The notes: a model not told the origin generated them from the letters alone. A DNA stretch of 64,000 bases from Pontiellaceae bacterium B12227 (GCA_029432775.1 JAROAZ010000005.1:1-64000), one strand, 5' to 3'. Shown: positions 9,887 through 20,182, numbered from the stretch's first letter. Made by a program: numbers and translations.

Positions 9887-11359
9887 ATGAAATTTAGAAT
9901 CCTTGGGCTTCTTGCCCTGTGCATCGCCTCCACATCCGTGGTTGGAGCAAAATCGTTGGCGGGCAGCCGTCCGAACATTATTCTGGTGATGACCGATGAT
10001 CAGGGAATGGGCGATCTGTCCTGCATGGGAAATCAGATACTGAAAACACCTCATCTGGACCGGTTCCACGAACAGTCGACCCGTTTTACAGATTTTCAGG
10101 TCAGCCCGACCTGTGCGCCAACCCGCGCTGCCATCATGAGTGGGCGCGCTCCGTTTAAGAACGGGGTAACGCACACCATCCTGCAACGGGAGCGAATGGC
10201 TCTGGATACCTTTACGTTGCCGCAGGCGTTGAAGACCGCAGGTTATGCAACCGGAATCTTCGGGAAGTGGCATCTCGGGGATGAAGAAGACTATCTGCCC
10301 GGCAGTCGTGGTTTTGATGAAGTATTGATCCATGGGGCCGGCGGCATTGGGCAGGTGGGCCTGGGAGATTTCCCACCGAATAAGGAAGACTGCTATTTTG
10401 ATAATGTCCTTTTGCATAATGATACCATCGTGAAAACAAAAGGGTTCTGCACCGATCTGTTTTTCCAATCCGGTCTGGCCTGGATCAAGGAACAGGAAAA
10501 GGCCGGAACGCCGTATTTTGCTTATATCTCTCTGAATGCGCCCCATGGTCCATACTACGCTCCGGACTCCTTTAAGAAGCGGTTTCTCGATGCCGGCTAC
10601 GATGAAAAGACCGCCGGTCGATACGGTATGGTTGAAAATATTGATGATAATTTTGGGCTGCTTTGGGAAAAACTCAATGCGTGGAACGCGTTGGATAATA
10701 CACTGCTGATCTTCATGACGGATAACGGCATGTCCATGCCTGCCATTAAGCTCAACGGAAAAAAACAGCGACCGTTTAATGCGGATATGCGGGGCGGTAA
10801 AAATTCGCCGAACGAAGGCGGAACCCATGTTCCGGCATTCTGGTATTGGAATGGTATGCTGGGCAAGGGCGTGGATGTCGATGCCTTGACAGCGCATATC
10901 GATCTGTATCAAACCTTCTGCGATCTGGCGGGAGCCAGGCTTCCGGCGAATATACAGGAAATGGATGGCCGCTCACTGCTTCCTCTGCTGAAAAATCCAA
11001 AAGCCAAGTGGGCGGATCGTGAACTGTTTGTTCATTGTGGACGCTGGAAAGCCGGGGAACGCGATGATTTTAAATTTACGAAATGCGGCGTGCGTACCGA
11101 AAAATGGCGTTTTACGAACAACAAAGAGCTGTATGACATTTCAACTGACCCCGGCGAAAAAATGAATGTGGCATCCGCACATCCCGAGGTGGTGGAGCAG
11201 CTTCGGAAGTCCTATGACGAATGGTGGGCATCGGTCCTTCCGTTGATGGTCAATGAAGGCCTGCCAAGAGTCTTTTCGGATGATCAGCCGCTGGCCGTTC
11301 GCTATAATAAGCAATTGAAGGAAAAAGGTATTCCGGAGTGGGCTCCTGCAGACTTGTAA
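9887..11359 (+). CDS. Secreted sulfatase (formylglycine type)
   Basis: Sulfatase of 490 residues. Three ATGs follow each other at 9881, 9884 and 9887. AAGGAA ends at 9880, so only 9887 has a normal spacing, and I used it. The signal peptide ends near VVGAKS. RPNIILVMTDDQGMGD, CAPTR (Cys76), GKWHLGD, NAPHGPYYAP and FMTDNGMS are all present. It closely resembles the next sulfatase in layout (TDDQG start, CAPxR motif, NIDDNF segment), so the pair probably arose by duplication. Confidence 0.95.
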   Translation: MKFRILGLLALCIASTSVVGAKSLAGSRPNIILVMTDDQGMGDLSCMGNQILKTPHLDRFHEQSTRFTDFQVSPTCAPTRAAIMSGRAPFKNGVTHTILQRERMALDTFTLPQALKTAGYATGIFGKWHLGDEEDYLPGSRGFDEVLIHGAGGIGQVGLGDFPPNKEDCYFDNVLLHNDTIVKTKGFCTDLFFQSGLAWIKEQEKAGTPYFAYISLNAPHGPYYAPDSFKKRFLDAGYDEKTAGRYGMVENIDDNFGLLWEKLNAWNALDNTLLIFMTDNGMSMPAIKLNGKKQRPFNADMRGGKNSPNEGGTHVPAFWYWNGMLGKGVDVDALTAHIDLYQTFCDLAGARLPANIQEMDGRSLLPLLKNPKAKWADRELFVHCGRWKAGERDDFKFTKCGVRTEKWRFTNNKELYDISTDPGEKMNVASAHPEVVEQLRKSYDEWWASVLPLMVNEGLPRVFSDDQPLAVRYNKQLKEKGIPEWAPADL

Positions 11360-11500
11360 AGGTCTGGGATCAGGACCGTATCCCGGAAAAAAAAGTCGTA
11401 ACACCATTAGATTTGCGACGAAAGTCCTTCCATCGAACGACCCTCTTAATGCGCATTTTGAAAGCTCGGTCAAGTAAACAAATAAAGGGGTAAGAGAAGT

Positions 11501-13285
11501 ATGAATCATAAGATTGCAGCTCATTTGATAATGGGAATGTTCGTCCTGAATACGGTCCCGATGCTGGCTGTTGCTGTCAAAGAACGGCCGAATATTGTTG
11601 TGGTGATTACGGATGACCAGGGGAAAAATGATCTGGCCTGTCTGGGCAATCCGATTGTTAAAACGCCGCATTTGGATGCCTTTCATAAAGACGCAGTTCG
11701 ATTTACCAATTTTCATGTCTCCACTACGTGTGCTCCGAGCCGCAGCTCACTCATGACGGGGCGTCACTGTAATCGATTGAATATGTTCCACACAATCAGC
11801 GGCCGTTCGCTGATGTTTGAGGATGAGGTGACGCTTCCTCAGGTATTTGCCCGCAACGGCTACGTGAACGGCATGTTTGGGAAGTGGCATTTGGGAGATA
11901 ATTATCCCTTCCGCCCGATGGACCGCGGTTTTCATGAAGTGGTGCGCCATGGAGGCGGAGGAATTACGCAGGGGCCTGACTATTGGGGCAATGACTATTT
12001 TGACGATACCTATTGGCATAATGGGGAATTAGAGAAATATACGGGCTATTGCACCGATGTCTTTTTTGCCGAGGCCCTTCGGTTTATTGAGAAGAACAAG
12101 GATCGCCCGTTCTTCTGCTACATCTCCTCCAATGCGCCGCATGCGCCTTACAATGTGCCGGAAAGCTACCTCAATATGTACAAGGATGTTCCGGGGCTGG
12201 CGGAGCGGTTTCAGCGCTTTTATGGAATGATCACCAACATTGATGATAACTTTAAGCGGCTGACCGATAAGCTCGACGCGTTAAACTTAACGGATAACAC
12301 AATCCTGATTTTTATGACGGACAACGGCACGGCCGGTGGTAACAAAGTCTATGATGCGGGGATGAAGGGATCCAAGGGAAGTGAGTACGAGGGCGGTCAT
12401 CGGGTTCCGTTTTTTATTCGTTGGGCCGATGGCCGGATTACCGGCGGAAAGGATATGGATCATCTGGTTGCTCATTACGATGTGTTGCCGACCTTTGTGG
12501 ACTTGCTAGGGTTGGATTTTGAGCCGGTGAAGCCGCTGGATGGCATAAGTTTTAAATCCTTGCTGACAGAAACGGATCCCGCTTGGCCGGATCGGATTCT
12601 GTATATGGATACGCAGCGGCTGCAGAATCTGGTCAAATACCGGAAGTATACCGTCATGGACAAGGACTGGCGTTTGGTCAATGGCCGCGAACTTTATAAT
12701 ACGACCGAAGATCTCGGCCAGACGCAGAATGTGATGGATCAGTTTCCAGAGGTTGGAAAACGCCTGGCAGAAGGCTATGAGCATTGGTGGAAGTCGTTCA
12801 TGGATGACGGTGTGAATGAGCGCTTTGCCTACATCAAAGTGGGTTCGCCTCATGAAAATCCGAGCCGTATTTCCGCGCACGATATGCTGACGGGCAAACA
12901 CGGACAGACCTGGCATCAAATCGGTGCGGCGGTTGGGGCTCAGGGAACGGGCCGCTGGAAAATTGAATTTGTTGAGGACGGGGAATACACCATCAGCCTG
13001 CGTCGATTCCCCCGCGAAAGCGGGCTGGCGATTAATGACACCTTTCCGGCCCAGAAAAAAACGATCGAGATCGATCGGATTCTGCCCGCCAGCGTGAAGT
13101 CGGATTTCACATCGGCCTATCTCTATGTGGCGAATATCAATAAATCCCTCAAGATTCAAGAGGGAGCGACTGAGGTCACGTTCACGGCAACGGTTCCGGC
13201 GGGGAAGTATGATATGGAAGCCCAGTTGATCGATAGCGAAAAGCGGGTGCATCCGGCGTACTATGTATATATCGAGAAGCTTTAA
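11501..13285 (+). CDS. Secreted sulfatase with extra C-terminal domain
   Basis: Sulfatase of 594 residues. The catalytic part covers about residues 25-460: RPNIVVVITDDQGKND, CAPSR with Cys77, GKWHLGD, NAPHAPYNVP, NIDDNF and FMTDNGT. Beyond it lies an extra domain of about 130 residues beginning near KVGSPHENPSRISAHDML, with alternating beta-like segments (GRWKIEFVEDGEYTISLRRFPRES, VTFTATVPAGKYDMEAQLID). It resembles an appended carbohydrate-binding or spacing domain, but I do not know its family. A gap of 141 bases precedes the gene. Its start has a GA-rich ribosome site (AAGAGAAG). Confidence 0.94.
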   Translation: MNHKIAAHLIMGMFVLNTVPMLAVAVKERPNIVVVITDDQGKNDLACLGNPIVKTPHLDAFHKDAVRFTNFHVSTTCAPSRSSLMTGRHCNRLNMFHTISGRSLMFEDEVTLPQVFARNGYVNGMFGKWHLGDNYPFRPMDRGFHEVVRHGGGGITQGPDYWGNDYFDDTYWHNGELEKYTGYCTDVFFAEALRFIEKNKDRPFFCYISSNAPHAPYNVPESYLNMYKDVPGLAERFQRFYGMITNIDDNFKRLTDKLDALNLTDNTILIFMTDNGTAGGNKVYDAGMKGSKGSEYEGGHRVPFFIRWADGRITGGKDMDHLVAHYDVLPTFVDLLGLDFEPVKPLDGISFKSLLTETDPAWPDRILYMDTQRLQNLVKYRKYTVMDKDWRLVNGRELYNTTEDLGQTQNVMDQFPEVGKRLAEGYEHWWKSFMDDGVNERFAYIKVGSPHENPSRISAHDMLTGKHGQTWHQIGAAVGAQGTGRWKIEFVEDGEYTISLRRFPRESGLAINDTFPAQKKTIEIDRILPASVKSDFTSAYLYVANINKSLKIQEGATEVTFTATVPAGKYDMEAQLIDSEKRVHPAYYVYIEKL

Positions 13286-13311
13286 TTTTTTTGGACTGGG
13301 AAGGAATGAAA

Positions 13312-15120
13312 ATGAAAACAGGAATTCTATCAATCACCTCTCTTTTTGCAGGTGCGTTGAGTTTATATGCGCAGAGCAATGTCGACTCCGTAATAAAAAT
13401 TACGGGAAGCGATGAGTTTGGATCGGCCGGCGTTTCGATCTATTCGCCCGAGATTCGGGAAAACATGAAAAAGCTCTATGAGGATAAATTCGGCCTGTTT
13501 GTTCATTGGGGGCCGTATGCCCAACTGGAAGGGGTGTGGGACGGAGAAGAAGTTTCTGCCGAATGGATTATGAAGCGAGCCTTTATACCGGTAGAGGATT
13601 ATGAACGGGAGGCCTCCGGGAAATTTAAGCCTGCAAAGTTCAATGCTGCTGATTATGTGACGATTGCGGAGAATGCCGGCATGCGCTTTATCGTGATAAC
13701 CGCCAAACATCACGATGGTTTTGCCATGTACAAATCGGAGCATCCCTACAATCTGGTTGATTTTGCCGGCTACGGACGCGATGTGTTGAAGGAGCTGTCC
13801 GAGGAGTGTGCTAAACGAAAGATGAAGCTCGGCTTTTATTATTCGCAGAGTCAGGACTGGCATGAAGAGGGCGGATTTGGAAATCATTGGGACTTTGAGG
13901 GCAATTTGAAACCGCAGGACAAGTTCGATGCCTATTTCGAGGAGAAAGCGGTTATGCAGGTGGAGGAACTCACCCGGAACTATGGTGACATCTTTATGAT
14001 CTGGTTTGACACGCCGGTGCAGATGGATGATGAAAAATGCCAACAGATGATGGATGTGGTTAAGGTGAATCAGCCGGGTGCCTTGGTAAATTCCCGGTTG
14101 GGAAAAGGGTACGGCCATTTTGATGTATCCATGGATAACGGGAAAACGCCGAGCGTCAGCAAGGCCACGTGGCTTCCTGACCTGAAAGTGCCGTGGCAGA
14201 CGCACGAATCTGTGACGGAACGCGGATGGGGATACACGTCGTATGGCGGCGAAAATGATCGTTCAGAGGAATACGCCGACTTTATTTACAGCCTGTGCCG
14301 TATCGTGAGTAATGGCGGCGTTTACCTGCTGAATGTCGCACCGCGGCCGGATGGTAGTATTCCGGAATCGCAGGTCAACAGCATCACGGCCATTGGCGAT
14401 TGGCTGAAGGTGAACGGTGAAGCGATTTATGGTGCCGATCCAAGCCCGTTAAAATTCCCGCCGTACGCCATCACCAGTAAACCGGGGAAGGTGTATCTTC
14501 AACTGAAGGATCTGGAGAGCAATCGGGTGGAACTCGATGGCCTGCTGTCGAAAGTAAATAAAGCCTATGCCCTTGCCGACCCATCCCGGAAGGCTCTGAT
14601 GTTTGAGCAGAACAATTCACATCTGACGGTTACTTTGCCGGATGAGCTTAAACAGCCGCATGTCACGGTGATCGCGCTGGATATTGGTGATGAAATTCCG
14701 CAGGTCGTCGATGAAACGATTCAGCAGGGTGAAGACGGCTCCATTCAATTACCCGTTGCGCACTGCGAGTATGCCGTCCGCCGGATCAGTTATGACTACG
14801 AAGAAAAAACCACGCGTAACTGGGGCGGCAAAACCAATCAGGGATTGGTCTGGACCGTAAACGTCAAAACGCCGGGCGTTTTTGAAGTCATCAGTGAAGA
14901 TAACGGCGATGATAAGCTCAGTTATGAACTGAAGTCGCCGACGGATAGGGTCGTGGTTCATCCGTTAGGAAATGTGGGCGAGCTCACGAAGAAGTCGCTG
15001 GGCCAACTGAACATAGACCGGACGGGTGTGATCCAGATCACGGCTTATCCGAAGGATACGATTTCATGGTTTAACAGCTTTAGACTTAAAGGTGTGGAGC
15101 TGGTTCCGGTGAAGAAATAG
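13312..15120 (+). CDS. Alpha-L-fucosidase, GH29
   Basis: Third GH29 enzyme, 602 residues. AAGGA at 13301-13305 places the start at 13312 (MKTGILSITSLFAGALSLYAQ, a signal peptide). An ATG at 13306 is too close to that site. The barrel begins at YEDKFGLFVHWGPYAQ. FIVITAKHHDGFAMY holds the His pair and MIWFDTPVQ the nucleophile Asp233. GGVYLLNVAPRPDG is present. The last 170 residues form a beta domain without a recognised family. It is less similar to the first two GH29 enzymes than they are to each other, so it may act on a different fucose linkage or fucose carrying other substituents. Confidence 0.93.
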   Translation: MKTGILSITSLFAGALSLYAQSNVDSVIKITGSDEFGSAGVSIYSPEIRENMKKLYEDKFGLFVHWGPYAQLEGVWDGEEVSAEWIMKRAFIPVEDYEREASGKFKPAKFNAADYVTIAENAGMRFIVITAKHHDGFAMYKSEHPYNLVDFAGYGRDVLKELSEECAKRKMKLGFYYSQSQDWHEEGGFGNHWDFEGNLKPQDKFDAYFEEKAVMQVEELTRNYGDIFMIWFDTPVQMDDEKCQQMMDVVKVNQPGALVNSRLGKGYGHFDVSMDNGKTPSVSKATWLPDLKVPWQTHESVTERGWGYTSYGGENDRSEEYADFIYSLCRIVSNGGVYLLNVAPRPDGSIPESQVNSITAIGDWLKVNGEAIYGADPSPLKFPPYAITSKPGKVYLQLKDLESNRVELDGLLSKVNKAYALADPSRKALMFEQNNSHLTVTLPDELKQPHVTVIALDIGDEIPQVVDETIQQGEDGSIQLPVAHCEYAVRRISYDYEEKTTRNWGGKTNQGLVWTVNVKTPGVFEVISEDNGDDKLSYELKSPTDRVVVHPLGNVGELTKKSLGQLNIDRTGVIQITAYPKDTISWFNSFRLKGVELVPVKK

Positions 15121-15131
15121 ACAGGGCAATG

Positions 15132-16859
15132 ATGAAGCAAACGCTACTGACTTTAACGACGAGTCTGCTGACTGCGATGGGTTCTTTGCAGGCGGCAGAG
15201 CTTTATGTGAGCCCGACCGGAAACGATGAGAATCCGGGTGCCATGTCAAAACCCTATGCCTCGCTTCCCGCTGCGGTGGAGGCATTGCGCTCCTTGCGCA
15301 AAACCGGAAATCATGAACCCTCCACCATCTATCTTCGCGAGGGGCGTCATCAGCTTACTCAAACCCTGGTTCTGGGGCTGGAAGACGGACGTGAAGAGGC
15401 GTCCGCTCCCGCTCCCTTCGAATCATACGGCGCCGGTGAAATCACGAAACCTGCGTATTTGACGATTGCCGCCTATCCGGGTGAGACCCCGGTGGTGAGT
15501 GCGGGCGTGCAGTTGATCTACTGGACCCACCTGACTGCCAATCGGCTGGAGGCGGGCGAGTCGTTAGTGAATAACGTCGATAAATATGCGGCGAACCTGC
15601 TGAAGAATGCCCCGAAAAAATGGAAAGACAGCGCAACGCTCGGCGCCTGTTTTCCTCAGGATTTCGTGGCGGACTATCCGTTCCCGGACATGCTGGTCTG
15701 GCTGCTTCACGATTATTGGCTGCATTGCGAATATGCCGGCGACCGGGAGCGCATGCGCGATGGTCTTTTTCCGGTGTTGCGTCAGGCGGTCAATACCTAC
15801 CGGAATTATCTGAAAGACAATCCGGTGGAATCAGACGATGGGAAAATCCATGTGAAATACAGCTGGTCTCCTGAATACAAACCCGGCCGCGGTCAGGATA
15901 TTAATTTTACGCTGGCGCTGATGCGCTGGAGCTGTCAGATGCTGTTGGATCTGAATACGGAATTTGAACTGAGCGATCCGTTGGCTGGTGAGTGGCAGGA
16001 CATCGTTGATAATCTGGTTGAGTTCCAGACGGATGAAAACGGGCTGCGCATCGGAAAGGATATTCCGTTCAGCAAACCGCACCGTCACTATTCGCACCTG
16101 CTTGGATTCTATCCGCTGGCGGTTATTACGCCGGAGGATGAGGCCGATGCAAAAATGCTGCGAACGACGCTGGATCACTGGCTTAACGTTTCGATCCATG
16201 GAAAAGATACGAGCGCCGGTGGCACGAAGGTGACCGGCTATACCTGCACGGGCGCAACCTCGATGTATGCCTGGCTGGGGGATGGCGAAACGGCTTATCA
16301 ATACCTCGATATGTTTATCAAACACCCCGGTGTTGCACCCACCACCATGTATGCGGAAGTGGGCTATAACCCGGTGATTGAAAGCCCCTTCTCCTATGCC
16401 ACCTCCATGCACGACATGCTGTTGCAAAGCTGGGGCGGAAAGATTCGCGTGTTTGCGGGCGCTCCCGAAAAATGGGCCGATGTGGCCTTTAAGGACCTGC
16501 GCACGCAAGGCGCCTTTCTGGTGAGTGCCAAAAAGAAAGCCGGACTGACACAGTTTGTCACCGTAACCAGCGAGGCGGGCTCCCCGTGCACCGTGCAGAC
16601 CGATATTCCAAACCCTGGAATTTCGATCAATGGAATCCCGGCCCCGAAGGAAAAGTTCCAATGTTTGGAAGACGGATTTTATCGCGTGGAACTGAAAAAA
16701 GGCGAAACCGTGGCCTTTACCCGTGAGCCCTTTGCGAAAACCGACTTCAGTATCCAGCCTATTCCTGTCAGTGCTGGCGAGCAGAACCTGTTTGGATTGA
16801 GCGAAAAAACCACCCGTCTGCCGGGGCATAAGAACTATTACAAAAAGGACAGCAAATGA
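15132..16859 (+). CDS. Chimeric beta-helix N-terminus fused to GH95 C-terminal part
   Basis: A 575-residue fusion. Residues 1-130 match the start of the next gene: signal peptide, ELYVSPTGNDENPG, then the first parallel beta-helix rungs up to AYPGETPVVSAGV. From about residue 137 the sequence is the C-terminal part of a GH95 alpha-fucosidase-type protein: HRHYSHLLGFYP at 317-328, DGETAYQYL, MHDMLLQSWGGKIRVF, then a beta-sandwich end. GH95 enzymes normally carry a large N-terminal beta-sandwich and catalytic Asn residues ahead of the YW seen here, and these are missing. The usual IDGN segment reads VIESP. The reading frame is intact, so it could be expressed, but GH95 activity is doubtful. Its stop overlaps the next start (ATGA). 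Confidence 0.75.
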   Translation: MKQTLLTLTTSLLTAMGSLQAAELYVSPTGNDENPGAMSKPYASLPAAVEALRSLRKTGNHEPSTIYLREGRHQLTQTLVLGLEDGREEASAPAPFESYGAGEITKPAYLTIAAYPGETPVVSAGVQLIYWTHLTANRLEAGESLVNNVDKYAANLLKNAPKKWKDSATLGACFPQDFVADYPFPDMLVWLLHDYWLHCEYAGDRERMRDGLFPVLRQAVNTYRNYLKDNPVESDDGKIHVKYSWSPEYKPGRGQDINFTLALMRWSCQMLLDLNTEFELSDPLAGEWQDIVDNLVEFQTDENGLRIGKDIPFSKPHRHYSHLLGFYPLAVITPEDEADAKMLRTTLDHWLNVSIHGKDTSAGGTKVTGYTCTGATSMYAWLGDGETAYQYLDMFIKHPGVAPTTMYAEVGYNPVIESPFSYATSMHDMLLQSWGGKIRVFAGAPEKWADVAFKDLRTQGAFLVSAKKKAGLTQFVTVTSEAGSPCTVQTDIPNPGISINGIPAPKEKFQCLEDGFYRVELKKGETVAFTREPFAKTDFSIQPIPVSAGEQNLFGLSEKTTRLPGHKNYYKKDSK

Positions 16860-19800
16860 AATTTTCGGTGAATGTAATTTGTTTGGGGCTGTGTTGTTTA
16901 TGTTCCAGTTATGCCAGGGAAGTTTATGTATCTCCCGAGGGACATGCTCAGGGCGATGGCAGTCTTGAGCGGCCCTATGCAACCCTGCCCGAGGCGGTGC
17001 AGGCGGTTCGGACCTTGCGTACGTCAGGCTATAAGGAGCCGGTATCGATACTGTTGCGCGCGGGTCGGCATCCTTTAAAGGAAACGTTGGTACTGGGGGT
17101 GGAGGATGGAAATCCAGAACCGTTGGCCGATGCTGCTGCTCCGATGGTTGGTGCCGGAAATATTACCGAACCTGCAACTTTAACCATTTCCGCATATCCC
17201 GGCGAAAAACCGGTTGTGAGCGGGGGGGTGCCCGTCACCGGATGGACGCGATTAAACTCGGATGGCAGGATCTGGGTGGCCGAACTGCCCGAAGGTTTGG
17301 AACGGTTTTATACGCTCTATGATAATAAAGGCCGATTGCAGCGTGCACGGGATGCTGGGTTTACCGTCACGAAGCCGGGCGATCTGCGCACGCTGCACTT
17401 TCCAAAAGGTGCTTTGAAAAACTGGGATAATCTTGACGATGTGGAAATCAATATTCGGCCCTCCCGCGCCTGGGTCATCAATATGCTTCCGCTGGCCTCG
17501 GTGGATGAATCTACGGGGGTGGCCACAACCCGTGTTTCGGCAACCTATGCCATGAGTCCGATCCCCGGTTGGGTGCATAATCCTTCCGGCGTCAATGTGA
17601 TCGTCGAAAATACACTCGAAGGATTGGATGAACCCGGCGAGTGGGTGGTGAACACCAAAACGCGCAAAATATATTTATGGCCATCGGACCCGGCAGAGGA
17701 TGGGTCGCCGAAAGGCATTCTGGCACCGACCACCAGCGAGCTGATTCGGGTGGAAGGCACCATTGATTATGACGGACCAACCGATGTTCCGGTGCGGGGG
17801 ATAGCTTTTTCCGGGCTGACGTTTACCCATGCCGACCGCTTGCCCTGGACGTCGGATGAAACGCGGCTGGGGTGGGGGATGCAGCATGACTGGGACCTGT
17901 TTGATCGCCCCACCGCACTGCTTCGCTTGCGGGGGGCTGAAGAGTGCGTGATCAATGATTGCCGCTTTGTTGATTCGGGGGGCACGGGGGTGCGCCTGGA
18001 CCTTCACGCACAACGGAATCGGATTGCCGACTGTGAATTCGCTCATTTGGGGGAAGCGGGCATTTTGCTGGCGGGCTATGGCCCCGGCACGAAAGACGTG
18101 AATCATCACAATACGGTGTTCAATAATCACATTCATCACTTCAGCGAGATCACGTGGCATTCTCCAGGCATTTGGGCCTGGCAAAGCGGCCATAATCAGT
18201 TGGCCCATAATGAAGTGCATCATAGCGGGTATACGGCGGTACTGATTACGAACCGGGTTGAGCCGGATCGGTCTTTAACCGGAGAAGGCGGCAAAACGAT
18301 TCGACAAAATGAAATTCCGGAAGCCGTCAAAGCGGGTGTTCAGGAAACCTATGAAAACTGGAAGGTCAGGGAAAAGTATAATCATGCCCGGCACAATCTG
18401 CTGGAATACAATGACATCTCGCATTCCGTGCAATTGCTCTCCGACGGAAATGCGATCTATGTGTCCGGAGCCGGAACGGGCAATATCGTACGGTATAATT
18501 ATGTCCACGATAACCTGGAGCATTCGCTACCGGCGGCCATTCGCTGTGATGACGATCAGCATGAGACCCTCATTCATGGAAACGTCCTCTACAACAATTA
18601 TGGATTCGCGGCCGGGATTGCTTCGAAAGGCGTTAACGACATCATTAATAATTTCATCGTGAATCCTTTAACGTCGCCGAAGAAGGGGTATATCAGCTTC
18701 GAATGGGTTCGGGTAGATGGATCGAAAGTTCGGCACAATGTTGTAGTTTCCCACCCCGCTGGTGGAAAAGTGTATGGGGAAACCCCTTATCCAAGAACGG
18801 AAGACGGTGATCCTAAGGTGGAGGATGCAGAGATGGACTCGAACCTGTATTTTCATCCAACCGATCCGCACTGGATAGAGGAACATCTGCAACGTATGCA
18901 GTCGGTTGGAAAAGAAAAGTTGAGTCTGGTAGGAAATCCGCTTTTTGTTGACCCGGAAAACGGCGACTTCACGTTTCGTCCGGGGAGTCCGGCAATCGCC
19001 CTGGGTATTGAGCCGTTGCACGTTTCCAAAATGGGGCGGAAGAAAAAGGGCGTATTGCACAACAGCGATGGCAGTCCATTTGTGCCCCGGAGGAACTATC
19101 CAAAATTCAGCTGGGACACGACACCGATGTACTACATGTTCGGGGACATCGAGCGGGTATTGCATCCAGAGGAAGTGGCGTTTATTGCCGAACGAACCGA
19201 CTTTCTCTGTATCGAAAAATCGCATGGATTCGAGCAACTCGGTGCTGCCGAGTTGGGGGCAAAGCACGATGCGGCCGCCTTTAAGAAGATTAAACCTGAG
19301 ATGAAGGTGCTGTTCTATTTTAACTCGGCCTATGCCTGGCCGTTCACCTCGTACAATAAAATGTTCAGGCGCAGAACCATCGATCAGTACCCTGAACTCA
19401 AAAAGTTTTTGATTGCGGATCCCGAAAGCGGAGAGCTGGAACACCGCAACAATGTTTTTTTCTTTGACGTGCTGAATCCGGAGCTGCGCGCGTGGTGGGT
19501 GAATACGGTGGCTCAGGGTGTGGCCGATTCCGGATGCGACGGCGCCTTTATTGACCAGATGCATGGCTTTGCCTGGTTGCGCAAAAATCAAAGTGAGGAG
19601 GTTGAAAAAGCCATGGGCCAGATGATGGCTGCGCTGAAAGAAAAAATGGGGCCGGATAAGATTCTGCTGGCGAACAATGCCCATCAGGAGATTGCCAGAC
19701 ACGTGGTTCCCGTCATGGATGCCAGCATGTTTGAGCATTATCAGGGCGAGCTCCTGAGCAAAGAGAATCTGTTGCAGGACTGGAAGGATATGCTGCGGAT

Positions 19801-20152
19801 TGCCCGATCCGGAAAAATGTCCATCTTCCGGATCGGGATTGAATCCGACCGCAGCCGGGGGAAGAGACCCCGTTCCGAAGAGCGGGCCGGTCTGGCCCGG
19901 GAGCGCCTGGAGTATTATCAGGCTTGTTATCTGATCGGTGCCCAGCCCTATTCCTACTTTCAATATGGATGGGGATGGAAGCTGAAGGATGGATCGTTGC
20001 ATGATTATCCCGAATTGCAAAAACCGCTGGGCATGCCCTTGGGGGCGTATCAGCGCACCACGCCGGACGGGTGGGAGTTTACCCGTGAATTTGAGCACGC
20101 CCGGGTATGGGTCGATACCGAAAAGAGTCAGGCCGGGATCACCTGGCGATAA
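16856..20152 (+). CDS. GH141-like beta-helix protein fused to GHL15-like barrel
   Basis: Protein of 1098 residues with a signal peptide ending near SSYA. Residues about 20-730 form a right-handed parallel beta-helix of the GH141 type: REVYVSPEGHAQGDGS, then rungs with asparagine ladders such as NDCRFVDSGGTGVRLD and HNTVFNNHIHHFSEITWHSPGIW. GH141 includes fucosidases. Residues about 745-1098 are a second enzyme-like domain (FSWDTTPMYYMF, GAFIDQMHG, LLANNAHQE, FEHYQGE, REFEHARVWVD). That domain matches the stand-alone protein encoded next and resembles putative glycosyl hydrolase GHL15. The start overlaps the preceding stop and has AGGA six bases ahead. The two-domain combination suggests two activities on one glycan chain. 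Confidence 0.8.
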   Translation: MKFSVNVICLGLCCLCSSYAREVYVSPEGHAQGDGSLERPYATLPEAVQAVRTLRTSGYKEPVSILLRAGRHPLKETLVLGVEDGNPEPLADAAAPMVGAGNITEPATLTISAYPGEKPVVSGGVPVTGWTRLNSDGRIWVAELPEGLERFYTLYDNKGRLQRARDAGFTVTKPGDLRTLHFPKGALKNWDNLDDVEINIRPSRAWVINMLPLASVDESTGVATTRVSATYAMSPIPGWVHNPSGVNVIVENTLEGLDEPGEWVVNTKTRKIYLWPSDPAEDGSPKGILAPTTSELIRVEGTIDYDGPTDVPVRGIAFSGLTFTHADRLPWTSDETRLGWGMQHDWDLFDRPTALLRLRGAEECVINDCRFVDSGGTGVRLDLHAQRNRIADCEFAHLGEAGILLAGYGPGTKDVNHHNTVFNNHIHHFSEITWHSPGIWAWQSGHNQLAHNEVHHSGYTAVLITNRVEPDRSLTGEGGKTIRQNEIPEAVKAGVQETYENWKVREKYNHARHNLLEYNDISHSVQLLSDGNAIYVSGAGTGNIVRYNYVHDNLEHSLPAAIRCDDDQHETLIHGNVLYNNYGFAAGIASKGVNDIINNFIVNPLTSPKKGYISFEWVRVDGSKVRHNVVVSHPAGGKVYGETPYPRTEDGDPKVEDAEMDSNLYFHPTDPHWIEEHLQRMQSVGKEKLSLVGNPLFVDPENGDFTFRPGSPAIALGIEPLHVSKMGRKKKGVLHNSDGSPFVPRRNYPKFSWDTTPMYYMFGDIERVLHPEEVAFIAERTDFLCIEKSHGFEQLGAAELGAKHDAAAFKKIKPEMKVLFYFNSAYAWPFTSYNKMFRRRTIDQYPELKKFLIADPESGELEHRNNVFFFDVLNPELRAWWVNTVAQGVADSGCDGAFIDQMHGFAWLRKNQSEEVEKAMGQMMAALKEKMGPDKILLANNAHQEIARHVVPVMDASMFEHYQGELLSKENLLQDWKDMLRIARSGKMSIFRIGIESDRSRGKRPRSEERAGLARERLEYYQACYLIGAQPYSYFQYGWGWKLKDGSLHDYPELQKPLGMPLGAYQRTTPDGWEFTREFEHARVWVDTEKSQAGITWR

Positions 20153-20182
20153 ATAGGGGCAACAGGCAGGGAACCCGTGATC

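Noticed and set aside
11440..11457. ACCCTCTTAATGCGCATT upstream of the sulfatase at 11501 as another 18-bp repeat
   Set aside because: Only the left half resembles the set, and no hexamer lies at the expected distance.
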